Source: JALORV01 sp963702595 (lineage in GTDB: Bacteria; Pseudomonadota; Gammaproteobacteria; Burkholderiales; Burkholderiaceae_F). Taken from it: a stretch of DNA of 64,000 bases. Shown piece by piece: positions 9,549 to 16,656 of the stretch. The stretch is from assembly GCA_963702595.1 (NCBI GenBank), contig CAVPDC010000019.1, positions 44,104-108,103 of the forward strand, in the 5' to 3' direction. Both the position numbers and the translations under genes were made by a program. The notes under the pieces were generated by a model, which was not told the DNA's origin, searched no databases, and saw only the letters and a list, made by a program, of their open reading frames with translations. The stretch's first letter is position 1; each line of letters opens with the position of its first letter.

Positions 9549-10574
9549 TCAACCCGCCGTGCCTTCCAGTGACGGGACGTAAGTTCCCTCGCGCGCCGCG
9601 CCGTTCAGCCGGGCGCGGAGAAGAAGAGCCTTCTGGGTCGCTTGCACATTGGCGACTTGCCCCTTCCAGGCCTTCAATGCAGGGTCCTGTAGCGCCCGCC
9701 CGTAAGAGAAGCTCAATTGCCACGGCTGCATGCCGAGCCGGTTCATTGCATCCAGATTGGCCGTCGCCTGTGCCGGCGACTGGCCGCCGGACAGGAAGAA
9801 GAGGCCCGGCAGGGCCGCCGGCACCGTGCGTCGCAGAGTACGGAGCGTGATCGTAGCCACCTCAGCGGGCGTTGCCTGTTGTCCGCTTTCCTTGCCGGGC
9901 ACCACCATGCTGGGCTTCAGGAGGGTGTGTTCAAGCGCCACATTGTTTCGGTGCAGCGCGTGGAACACTTCATGCAGAACTTCTTCGGTGACCTTGGCGC
10001 AGCGGTCGATGCTGTGGGTACCGTCCATCAGGACCTCTGGCTCAACAATCGGCACAACACCCTGTTCCTGGCAGATCGCGGCGTAACGGGCGAGTGCCTC
10101 GGCGTTGGCCTCGATTGCGAGCCGACTCGGCAGTGTGTCGGAGATGTTGTAGACGGCGCGCCACTTGGCGAAGCGCGCGCCCTGTTGCTTGTATCCATCG
10201 AGGCGCTTTGCGAGGCCGTCCAGGCCCTGCGTGATCTCGTCGCCGGGTGCGAGGGCCAGCGGGATCTTGCCGGCGTCGACCTTGATCCCGGCCACGATGC
10301 CCTGGCGTGCAATCAACTGCGGCAGCGGTGTACCGTCATCCGCTTGCTGGCCCAGCGTTTCCTCAAAGAGGATGACGCCACTGATGAAGTCGCCGAGCCC
10401 AGGCGTTGCGAGCAGGATGAAGCGATAGGCGCGCCGGTTCTCCTCGGTCGACTCGATGCCGATCGACTTGAAGCGCTTGGCAATCGTCGGGCTGCTTTCA
10501 TCGGCGGCCAGTATTCCCTTGCCCTTCTGGACCAGCGCTTGCACGGTTGCCGCAAGTTCGGTGTGGGTGCCCAT
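9549..10574 (-). CDS. Fructose-bisphosphate aldolase, class I
   Basis: Cytoplasmic Schiff-base aldolase that interconverts fructose 1,6-bisphosphate with DHAP and glyceraldehyde 3-phosphate. 341 residues, normal for the plant/animal-like class I family. Seen: GKGILAADES near the N-terminus, AKWRAV near 136-141, EPE near 178-180, the Schiff-base lysine in LLKPSMV (K220), and the phosphate-binding SGGQS loop. The start ATG at 10574 is preceded by AAGGAGGA at ideal spacing, so the in-frame extension to 10691 is rejected. Divergent from the PPi-dependent phosphofructokinase gene 233 bp away, which makes the preceding step of the same pathway. Confidence 0.95.
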   Translation of the reverse strand: MGTHTELAATVQALVQKGKGILAADESSPTIAKRFKSIGIESTEENRRAYRFILLATPGLGDFISGVILFEETLGQQADDGTPLPQLIARQGIVAGIKVDAGKIPLALAPGDEITQGLDGLAKRLDGYKQQGARFAKWRAVYNISDTLPSRLAIEANAEALARYAAICQEQGVVPIVEPEVLMDGTHSIDRCAKVTEEVLHEVFHALHRNNVALEHTLLKPSMVVPGKESGQQATPAEVATITLRTLRRTVPAALPGLFFLSGGQSPAQATANLDAMNRLGMQPWQLSFSYGRALQDPALKAWKGQVANVQATQKALLLRARLNGAAREGTYVPSLEGTAG

Positions 10575-10807
10575 CGAGTCATCCTCCTTGCAGGTCACTG
10601 CTGAAGGTAAGGATAGGCTCGCGAGAGGCGTTCGTCTTGACCCAGGGCTCGGGGACCGCCTTTGCGCGTTCGGCACAACCTTTGGGGACACCGGTAGCGG
10701 ACGAATTGAGCAGAAAAGAGGGGCTGCGCTAGTCCGGCTACCGCACTCAGGCCATCGATTCCATCCGCTGCGGGTCCCCGAAGGCTAAGCTGAGGCTGAG
10801 ATTCCCC

Positions 10808-12091
10808 ATGAGCCAGCAACAGCACCTCGCCATCCTCGTCGGAGGAGGTCCTGCACCCGGGATCAACAGCGTCATCGCCTCGGCCACGATCCGCGCGATC
10901 CTGGAAGACGTGGAAGTCATAGGAATCCGGGATGGCTTCGAGTGGATCATGAAGGGCGACACCTCCCATATCACGCCCCTCACGACCGATGAAGTCTCGC
11001 GTATCCACTATCGCGGCGGCTCGCACATCGGTATCTCGCGCGCCAACCCCACGAAGGACCCGAAGCATCTCGAGAATGCCATTGCGTCCCTGCTGCGGCT
11101 CAACGTTTCCCGTCTGATTACGATCGGCGGCGATGACACCGCCTATTCGGCGATGAAGCTCGAGGAGACGGCAGCCGGCCGGCTGCAGATCGTCCATGTC
11201 CCCAAGACGATCGACAACGACCTCGACCTGCCGGCGTATGTCGACACGTTCGGCTTCCAGACCGCGCGGCACTACGGGGTGGAGATCGTCAAGAACCTGA
11301 TGGTCGACGCAAAGACGACGTCGCGCTGGTACTTTGTCATCGCGATGGGGCGGACGGCAGGGCACCTGGCCCTCGGCATCGGCAAGGCCGCCGGCGCGAC
11401 GCTGACCTTAATCCGGGAAGAATTCCGGACGCAGCAGATACGCTTCGAGACGATCGTCGATACGCTCGTCTGCGCCATCGTCAAGCGACTGTCGGAGGGA
11501 CGGCGCGACGGAGTTGCGGTCATTGCAGAGGGGCTCGTCCTCGGCCTCGACCCGGAGGTCCTTGGCGGAATCTCGAAGATCGAGCGCGACGCACACGGAA
11601 ACATCCGGCTCGCCGAGATTGATATTGGCGATCTCCTGAAAACGGCTGTCCGAGCGCGTTTGAAGACGCTTGGAATCGACATGACGATCGCCTCGAAGGA
11701 CATCGGCTACGAGTTGCGGTGTGCCGATCCGATCCCCTACGACCTCGAGTACACACGCGACCTGGGCTACTGCGCGACCAAGTATCTGCTCTCGGGCGGG
11801 AATGCCGCCATGATTTCGATGCAGGCCGGCAACTTCGTCCCCGTGCCGTTTCGCGATCTCATCGACCCGATGACGGGTCGCGCGAAGATACGAATGGTCG
11901 ACGTCAGTTCCACGCGCTATGCGATTGCCCGCCGCTACATGATTCGGCTGCGGCGTGACGATTTCGATGAGCCGCTCAGACTCTCCAAGATCGCCGGGAC
12001 GGCCGGGATGTCGGTCGATGCCTTCAGGAAGGAGTTCGAGTACCTCACCGACAGTGAACTGCCGCCGATCGTCTTTCGTGTCGATGTGTAG
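10808..12091 (+). CDS. pfp: 6-phosphofructokinase, pyrophosphate-type
   Basis: Reversible phosphorylation of fructose 6-phosphate. The GGxxPG loop (residues 12-17) is followed by GGDDT near 107-111. An Asp in place of the ATP-enzyme Gly (D110, GGDD rather than GGDG) is the recognised mark of PPi-dependent enzymes. PKTIDNDL starts at residue 132 and a MGR motif follows, both substrate-binding. 427 residues, as in the long PPi-PFK clade. The neighbouring class I aldolase suggests a glycolysis/gluconeogenesis pair that can run in both directions. The Shine-Dalgarno is weak (GAGG region about 10790). Phosphoryl donor preference is inferred from the motif. Confidence 0.9.
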   Translation: MSQQQHLAILVGGGPAPGINSVIASATIRAILEDVEVIGIRDGFEWIMKGDTSHITPLTTDEVSRIHYRGGSHIGISRANPTKDPKHLENAIASLLRLNVSRLITIGGDDTAYSAMKLEETAAGRLQIVHVPKTIDNDLDLPAYVDTFGFQTARHYGVEIVKNLMVDAKTTSRWYFVIAMGRTAGHLALGIGKAAGATLTLIREEFRTQQIRFETIVDTLVCAIVKRLSEGRRDGVAVIAEGLVLGLDPEVLGGISKIERDAHGNIRLAEIDIGDLLKTAVRARLKTLGIDMTIASKDIGYELRCADPIPYDLEYTRDLGYCATKYLLSGGNAAMISMQAGNFVPVPFRDLIDPMTGRAKIRMVDVSSTRYAIARRYMIRLRRDDFDEPLRLSKIAGTAGMSVDAFRKEFEYLTDSELPPIVFRVDV

Positions 12092-12336
12092 CGACCCTGG
12101 CGGCGGACAATCGTTGATCGCCGACACGGCTGACCGACGCGCGTAACGGGAACAAGCTAGCCCCGCGGCAATTGCTGGACAACTTCTCGCAGAGAGTCGC
12201 AAGATCTTCCGTTGCCACGCACGTGGTCAGGTTCGCCCTCGACCCGCGAATTGCCCACGTTGCCAACACCTGCGATGCGATCGGGTGGGGCTGCGTGACG
12301 CTACCTGCCGAACTGTCTACCACCGGAGAGAGAACC

Positions 12337-13434
12337 ATGGCTGCACGTCCTGCATCGCGCCGTGGAGCCGGGGCGTTGTGCCTGGTCGCGGCGATCGTCG
12401 CGGCCGGATGCACGACGATTCCAGGCAAGGAGTTCGCGACCTACAAGGACACCTTCGCCAAAGCCCGTTCCGCCGGGGAAACGGTCGTCCTGGACTACGG
12501 CGTGGCGGTATCCCAGTTCGACGAGATCAAGGCCAAGCGCGCGGCGGCAAGACCCGTGCAGAAGAAGCGGGGTGAGCCGTTCGATCCCGGCGCGGTGAGC
12601 CGGAATCTGGCGGCCGTCGACCATATCCTGGTCCGGATGAAGGCGTGGGACGTCGTCGCGCGCTACAACGACCTTTTGACGGCGCTCGCGGAAGGAAGGT
12701 CGGCGGAAGAACTCGCGGCTGCGGTCGACGGACTGTCGGCCAGCCTCAACGCTTTTCCGCTCAAGTCCATTGCAGCCAGCGCGGCAGAGGTCTCTGCCTT
12801 CCTCGCGCCGCTGCGGGCGTTGGCTCTCGAGGCCGCCAAGGAGTCTTCGCGACGCCAATTCATCGAGGCCGTTGCCAGGGGAGCGCCTCTGATCAATGAC
12901 AAGTTCCTGCAGCTGTTGCGGGAGGACGCGGCGGACTTCTACCGGGTCCGGGCGGGCCTGAATGATCTGGAGATCGCTGCCCTCGCCGAAACCGCCAGCG
13001 CGACCAGCGTGCGGCTGGCGGAACTCATGGCGACGTTTCAGGCCAGCCGCGATTCCGATGCGGCCGTCGCAGCCTTGAATGCCGACATCGACCGCTTGCC
13101 GGTGCTGGCCGGCGGCGTCAGGCTCGTGGCCCCCGTGAAGGTGCCGTCGCCGCGCGGCTCGGCGCCCTTGAGCGCGGAAACCCGGGCACAGCTGACGAGC
13201 CTGGTGCAGGACGCCAAGCAGCAGCTCGATCAGGTCGCCGCGAAGGACGAGGAGCTGAATGCCTACCGTCAGGTGCTTGTCGCATATCTCGCGCTGCTAA
13301 ATCAGCTCGAACTGAGCCTTCGCGGCTTGCAGGTGGCCGCCGAACAGACGCAGCCATCCATACCGCAAGGGGCCGACCTCGAGCGCGCCGTGATCCTGCT
13401 GCGCGAGGCCTACATGGCGTACAAGGACAAGTGA
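12337..13434 (+). CDS. Predicted lipoprotein of unknown function
   Basis: 365 residues. The start ATG at 12337 follows GGAGAG and gives a clean lipoprotein signal: positive n-region, hydrophobic stretch and lipobox VAAGC, so Cys24 should be lipidated. An upstream in-frame start near 12172 would bury the signal and is rejected. The mature part is almost entirely charged amphipathic helix with repeated Ala/Leu/Glu patterns and no recognisable enzymatic motif, suggesting a helical bundle or coiled-coil envelope protein. The next gene starts 12 bases after the stop, so the two are probably an operon. I do not recognise the family. Confidence 0.8.
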   Translation: MAARPASRRGAGALCLVAAIVAAGCTTIPGKEFATYKDTFAKARSAGETVVLDYGVAVSQFDEIKAKRAAARPVQKKRGEPFDPGAVSRNLAAVDHILVRMKAWDVVARYNDLLTALAEGRSAEELAAAVDGLSASLNAFPLKSIAASAAEVSAFLAPLRALALEAAKESSRRQFIEAVARGAPLINDKFLQLLREDAADFYRVRAGLNDLEIAALAETASATSVRLAELMATFQASRDSDAAVAALNADIDRLPVLAGGVRLVAPVKVPSPRGSAPLSAETRAQLTSLVQDAKQQLDQVAAKDEELNAYRQVLVAYLALLNQLELSLRGLQVAAEQTQPSIPQGADLERAVILLREAYMAYKDK

Positions 13435-13446
13435 AAGGACTGACCC

Positions 13447-14127
13447 ATGCTGACCAATGCTCAGGCTGACGCGACCTACCAGGAGGCCTTCGCTGTCCTG
13501 CACGGCATCGTCATCGACCCTGCCGCTACTGCGGAGCAGGTAGCCCTGGCGCGCGAGAAGCGGGACATGCTGACGCTGGATTTCATCGGCCAGGCCATCG
13601 CCAGCATCGAGGAGCGGACCAAGAAGTTCCGGGATTTCATCGACGAGATGAATGCCGTCATCGCCGAGTTCGGTTCGAACAGCCTTCTCGACGGCGTGCG
13701 CAGGCTCAAGTCCCTGGTGGACACCGCGGGCCAACTGATCGGCGCGGCGCTACCGAGGCCCACTGCAGCGAAGAAGCGCGGCAGGAAGCAAGCCGCCAAA
13801 GTTGCGCGTCGGCGCCAGTGCTGTGAAGAAGCCGGCGAAGTCGGCGAAGAAGTCGGCGAAGGAGGGTGCGAGCGCGGTGAAGAAGAAGTCGGCGAAGGCG
13901 GCGTCTCGCGGGCGGTGAAGAAGGTTGCGGCAAAGTCGGCGAAGCGGAAGCCGGCAAAGGTGGCGAAACGGCCAGTCGGCGCTCCAAAGGCGGCCCGTAA
14001 CGCGGCAAAGCGCAAGAGCGCTTCCATCGTTGGCGGGCCGAGCAAAGGAAAGCAGCCTCGCGGCGGCACCATCCGGCAGAAAGCCGCGGCAGGGAAGGCA
14101 CGCGGGGCGAGACGCCGTCCTCGGTAG
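13447..14127 (+). CDS. Unknown protein with Lys/Ala-rich histone-tail-like C-terminus (middle probably out of frame)
   Basis: Residues 1-100 form a soluble helical domain without recognised motifs. The C-terminus (from about residue 155) is rich in K, A, R and S with KSAKRKPAK-type repeats, as in bacterial H1-like DNA-binding tails (AlgP/HctB/BpH1). Between about 13810 and 13910 the annotated frame gives an abrupt Glu/Gly-rich block (GEVGEEVGEGG), while the +1 frame over the same bases reads ASAVKKPAKSAKKSAKEG, in register with the flanking repeat. Two compensating single-base indels, near 13813 and 13908, explain this. Follows the lipoprotein gene by 12 bases. A nucleoid or phasin-like role is only a guess. 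Confidence 0.75.
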   Translation: MLTNAQADATYQEAFAVLHGIVIDPAATAEQVALAREKRDMLTLDFIGQAIASIEERTKKFRDFIDEMNAVIAEFGSNSLLDGVRRLKSLVDTAGQLIGAALPRPTAAKKRGRKQAAKVARRRQCCEEAGEVGEEVGEGGCERGEEEVGEGGVSRAVKKVAAKSAKRKPAKVAKRPVGAPKAARNAAKRKSASIVGGPSKGKQPRGGTIRQKAAAGKARGARRRPR

Positions 14128-14332
14128 GAGGAGCGCGCCAGCGGACTGCGCTTCCTGCTCCGACATTCGCTGACGTTGTTGATCGCACCCAATCCGCGCA
14201 GCAATAGGGCGTCGATCATGGATGTCATGCTGGCCGGCCTGGAAGAAATGGTCGGCGCAGATGGAGCGGCTAAACGATAGCCGCCGCGCTCGGCGGGTTG
14301 GTCGGGAATGCAGGCACTAGGAGGAGGGCGCA

Positions 14333-16111
14333 ATGCGTATCAGGGGCGTGAAGAGGAGTCAGCCGACGGAGTCGACACGGGCGGGTGCACGACGGGGCCA
14401 GCGCCGTAGCGCGCGCAGCGCCGCCGGTACGGCGGGTGACACCGGCCTGAGCGGCTTTGCAGTCAGCGCGGCCGATCCACTGGGGAGCGAACTCGCGGAA
14501 GCGGCGCCGCCCGCCGGAATGCGCCGCGGCCAGCGCGCAGGCCCGCGCCGTGCGCCGACGGCCGCCGCGCTGGGGCCCGAAGCGGCCGCGCTCGAGCACC
14601 TCGACAAGGCCTTCGCCAACGATCGTCTGCCGAAGCTGGTGAAACCGGTGGCCGGTCGAATGCAGGCCGAATTCAAGAGCATCGGCGCTGAGTCGATGCC
14701 GCTCACCGGCACGACGGTCGTCAAGTTCCGCCAGTACTTCGACAAGATCCCGGTGTACGGATCGCTGGTGACGGTGGAGCTGGACAAGCGCAACGCCTGC
14801 CTCGGGATCAACTCGTCGCTCGGAACGCCGGCCGGCGTTTCCAACATCGCCGAGGTCTCGCCGGCTCAGGCTGCGGCCACGGCGGCGAAGGCCGCCGGAG
14901 TGGCGGCCGCGATAGTGACGCAGACGCCGCGCCTGTACTTCTACTTCGACCAGCACCACCGGCGCTGGTGCCTCGCCTACATCCTCGAAAACGTTTCGTC
15001 GCGCCCCGCGCGCCGCGCAACACAGGGCGACTCGCCGCTCAAGGACTACGTCGTCGATGCAAAAAGTGGCAAGCTGATCGCGGAGCTGCCGCGCACGGCG
15101 ACGATGGCGGCCGAAGTGCAGACGGTGCGCGACGCCAACCGCAGGCAGAGAAAGATCACCGTCGAAGTCGTCGCCGGCGGCAAGCGGCAGCTGCGCGACC
15201 TTGCGCTCAACGTTACGACCTGTGACTTTGCCTACAGGGATCCGACGACGCAGGACCACCTGCTGCCCGGCAAGCTGTGCGAAAGCCCGCCGACACCCTG
15301 GACACCGGAGGCGATCGGCGCGCACGCCAATGGCGCCGAAGTGGCGCGCTTCCTGCGCACCGTGGTCCTGCGTAACAACATCGACAATCGCGGCGGGGAG
15401 ATGATATCCAGCGTGAACTGCTGGGACCGCGCAGAAGGCACCGTGCCGCCACGCCAGTGGAAAAACGCCTACTGGAACGGCTCGCAGATGGTCTACGGGC
15501 AGATTCTGTTTCCGGACAGTTCGTTCTACTCGGTGGCCTCGATGCTCGACGTCGTCGGGCACGAGATGTTCCACGGCGTCACCGACCACACTTCACGGCT
15601 GGAGTACCGCACGCAGGCCGGGGCGCTGAACGAGTCGTACTCGGATATCTTCGGGACGATCATCGTCAACTCGAAACGGTCGCTGGGCAAGTGGGTATGG
15701 GACATCGGGCAGGGCTTTGACGGCCCCGGCACCATCCTGCGCAACATGGCTGATCCAACCCTGGGCGGCCAGCCGAAGCACATGAACGACTTCCGGACCG
15801 CGACGCCGCCCTACACATACAACCGCAATGACTACGGCTGGGTGCACGACAACAGCGGCATCCACAATTACGCTGCCCACCGCATCATGACAGCGAAGAG
15901 CGGCAGTCAGTTCGTCTTCAAACGCAAAGAGATCGCGGCGATGTTCTTCATCGCGCTGACGGTTCACCTGTCGCGCACGTCACAGTTTGCCGACAGCCGG
16001 CGCGCGGTGCTGCAGGCGGCACGGTCGCTCTTTCGCAACGACAGCCCGGCCGTACTGAACCGCAAGATCAAGGCGATCGAGGACGGCTTCGCCGCCGCGG
16101 GGATCGCCTGA
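14333..16111 (+). CDS. M4-family (thermolysin-like) metallopeptidase
   Basis: Zinc endopeptidase of the gluzincin type. The HEMFH zinc motif and the downstream Glu ligand helix GALNESYSDIFG are both present, and the active-site His region DNSGIHN follows. Upstream is an FTP-like propeptide (about residues 110-260: LTGTTVVKFRQYF, VPVYGS-type pattern) that would inhibit and fold the enzyme. 592 residues. The start ATG at 14333 follows AGGAGGAGGG. Odd: the N-terminal 80 residues are Arg/Ala/Gly-rich with no hydrophobic core, so no Sec signal peptide is visible, which is unusual for a protease with a propeptide. Catalytic assignment is firm; location and substrate are unknown. Confidence 0.9.
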   Translation: MRIRGVKRSQPTESTRAGARRGQRRSARSAAGTAGDTGLSGFAVSAADPLGSELAEAAPPAGMRRGQRAGPRRAPTAAALGPEAAALEHLDKAFANDRLPKLVKPVAGRMQAEFKSIGAESMPLTGTTVVKFRQYFDKIPVYGSLVTVELDKRNACLGINSSLGTPAGVSNIAEVSPAQAAATAAKAAGVAAAIVTQTPRLYFYFDQHHRRWCLAYILENVSSRPARRATQGDSPLKDYVVDAKSGKLIAELPRTATMAAEVQTVRDANRRQRKITVEVVAGGKRQLRDLALNVTTCDFAYRDPTTQDHLLPGKLCESPPTPWTPEAIGAHANGAEVARFLRTVVLRNNIDNRGGEMISSVNCWDRAEGTVPPRQWKNAYWNGSQMVYGQILFPDSSFYSVASMLDVVGHEMFHGVTDHTSRLEYRTQAGALNESYSDIFGTIIVNSKRSLGKWVWDIGQGFDGPGTILRNMADPTLGGQPKHMNDFRTATPPYTYNRNDYGWVHDNSGIHNYAAHRIMTAKSGSQFVFKRKEIAAMFFIALTVHLSRTSQFADSRRAVLQAARSLFRNDSPAVLNRKIKAIEDGFAAAGIA

Positions 16112-16126
16112 TTCCGACGGCAGCGC

Positions 16127-16147
16127 GCGCGGCTAGGCCAGCCGCGC
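16127..16147. terminator. Possible hairpin between convergent genes
   Basis: GCGCGGCT (16127-16134) and AGCCGCGC (16140-16147) form an 8-bp perfect stem with a 5-base loop between the M4 protease gene and the regulator gene, overlapping the last codons of the latter. No T-run follows on either strand, so intrinsic termination is weakly supported. Confidence 0.3.
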
Positions 16148-16417
16148 CAGCGCGCGGGCCATGCGCTGAATCCGACGATCCTTCGCTTCCTTGCGGTTGG
16201 GCGAGAACTCCGGGTGCTCGATGGCGCAGGCAAGCAGTTCGAAGAAAGCCTTGTCGAGCGCCTTGCGGCTGGCGGCAAGCTGCTGGGCGATCGGCTCGCA
16301 GTCTTCGCCCGATTCGATCATCCGCTGCACGCCGCGCAATTGCCCTTCGACCCGCTTGAGCCGGAGGATCAGTTCGTTGCGAGCGCTCGCAGCAGCCTCG
16401 GTGAGCGGCTGGTCCAT
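16133..16417 (-). CDS. CsoR/RcnR/CstR-family (DUF156) transcriptional repressor
   Basis: 94 residues from ATG 16417 (the alternative TTG at 16438 would overlap the preceding gene). All-helical, no classical HTH; RLKRVEGQLRGVQRMIE is the family DNA-binding/dimer helix. The first sensor Cys is conserved (C40 in GEDC). The second Cys (C64, LLACAIEH) lies one residue before the His61 position of CsoR; the CsoR His61 and Cys65 positions are Ala and Pro. That argues against canonical Cu(I) sensing and leaves a two-thiol sensor, perhaps for persulfides as in CstR (inference). Last gene of the RND operon; the palindrome at 21118-21135 is its likely operator. Confidence 0.85.
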   Translation of the reverse strand: MDQPLTEAAASARNELILRLKRVEGQLRGVQRMIESGEDCEPIAQQLAASRKALDKAFFELLACAIEHPEFSPNRKEAKDRRIQRMARALARLA

Positions 16418-16424
16418 GGTGGCC

Positions 16425-16646
16425 TTACGTGTGGGCAAGTTTGTTCTCCGGGACGCCCAGCTTTTTCAGTATCCATCCGAGCGGGCAAGCGTTCGAGAAC
16501 CCGTATTGAAGCAGATTCGCGCCGACGAAGGCGGTAAACGCCAGCCACCATTGCGACACGAACAGCGGACTCGCGGGTGCTCCGAGAAGCACCGATACGA
16601 GAATGAAGGTTCCGGCGAAGACACGAATCCAGCGGTCGACGGTCAT
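16425..16646 (-). CDS. YgaP-type transmembrane protein (DUF2892)
   Basis: 73 residues with two transmembrane helices (about 7-22 and 32-50) and the family signature FTAFVGANLLQ...CPL, matching the membrane domain that is fused to rhodanese in YgaP and stands alone in many sulfur operons. Cys54 in the NACPL turn is the conserved residue. A strong Shine-Dalgarno GAGGAGG precedes ATG 16646. It lies 10 bases after the RND pump and 7 bases before the regulator, so it is cotranscribed. A role in moving or sensing sulfane sulfur/thiocyanate-like species is suggested by YgaP work but not shown by the sequence. Confidence 0.85.
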   Translation of the reverse strand: MTVDRWIRVFAGTFILVSVLLGAPASPLFVSQWWLAFTAFVGANLLQYGFSNACPLGWILKKLGVPENKLAHT

Positions 16647-16656
16647 GAAGGCCTCC

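Noticed and set aside
14217..14279. 20-codon frame starting MDVMLAGLEEMVGADG
   Set aside because: No ribosome site of quality and no support beyond an open frame before the M4 gene.
14331..14420. Twin-arginine signal at the start of the M4 protease
   Set aside because: Arg pairs are present but no hydrophobic core follows, so it does not fit a Tat leader.
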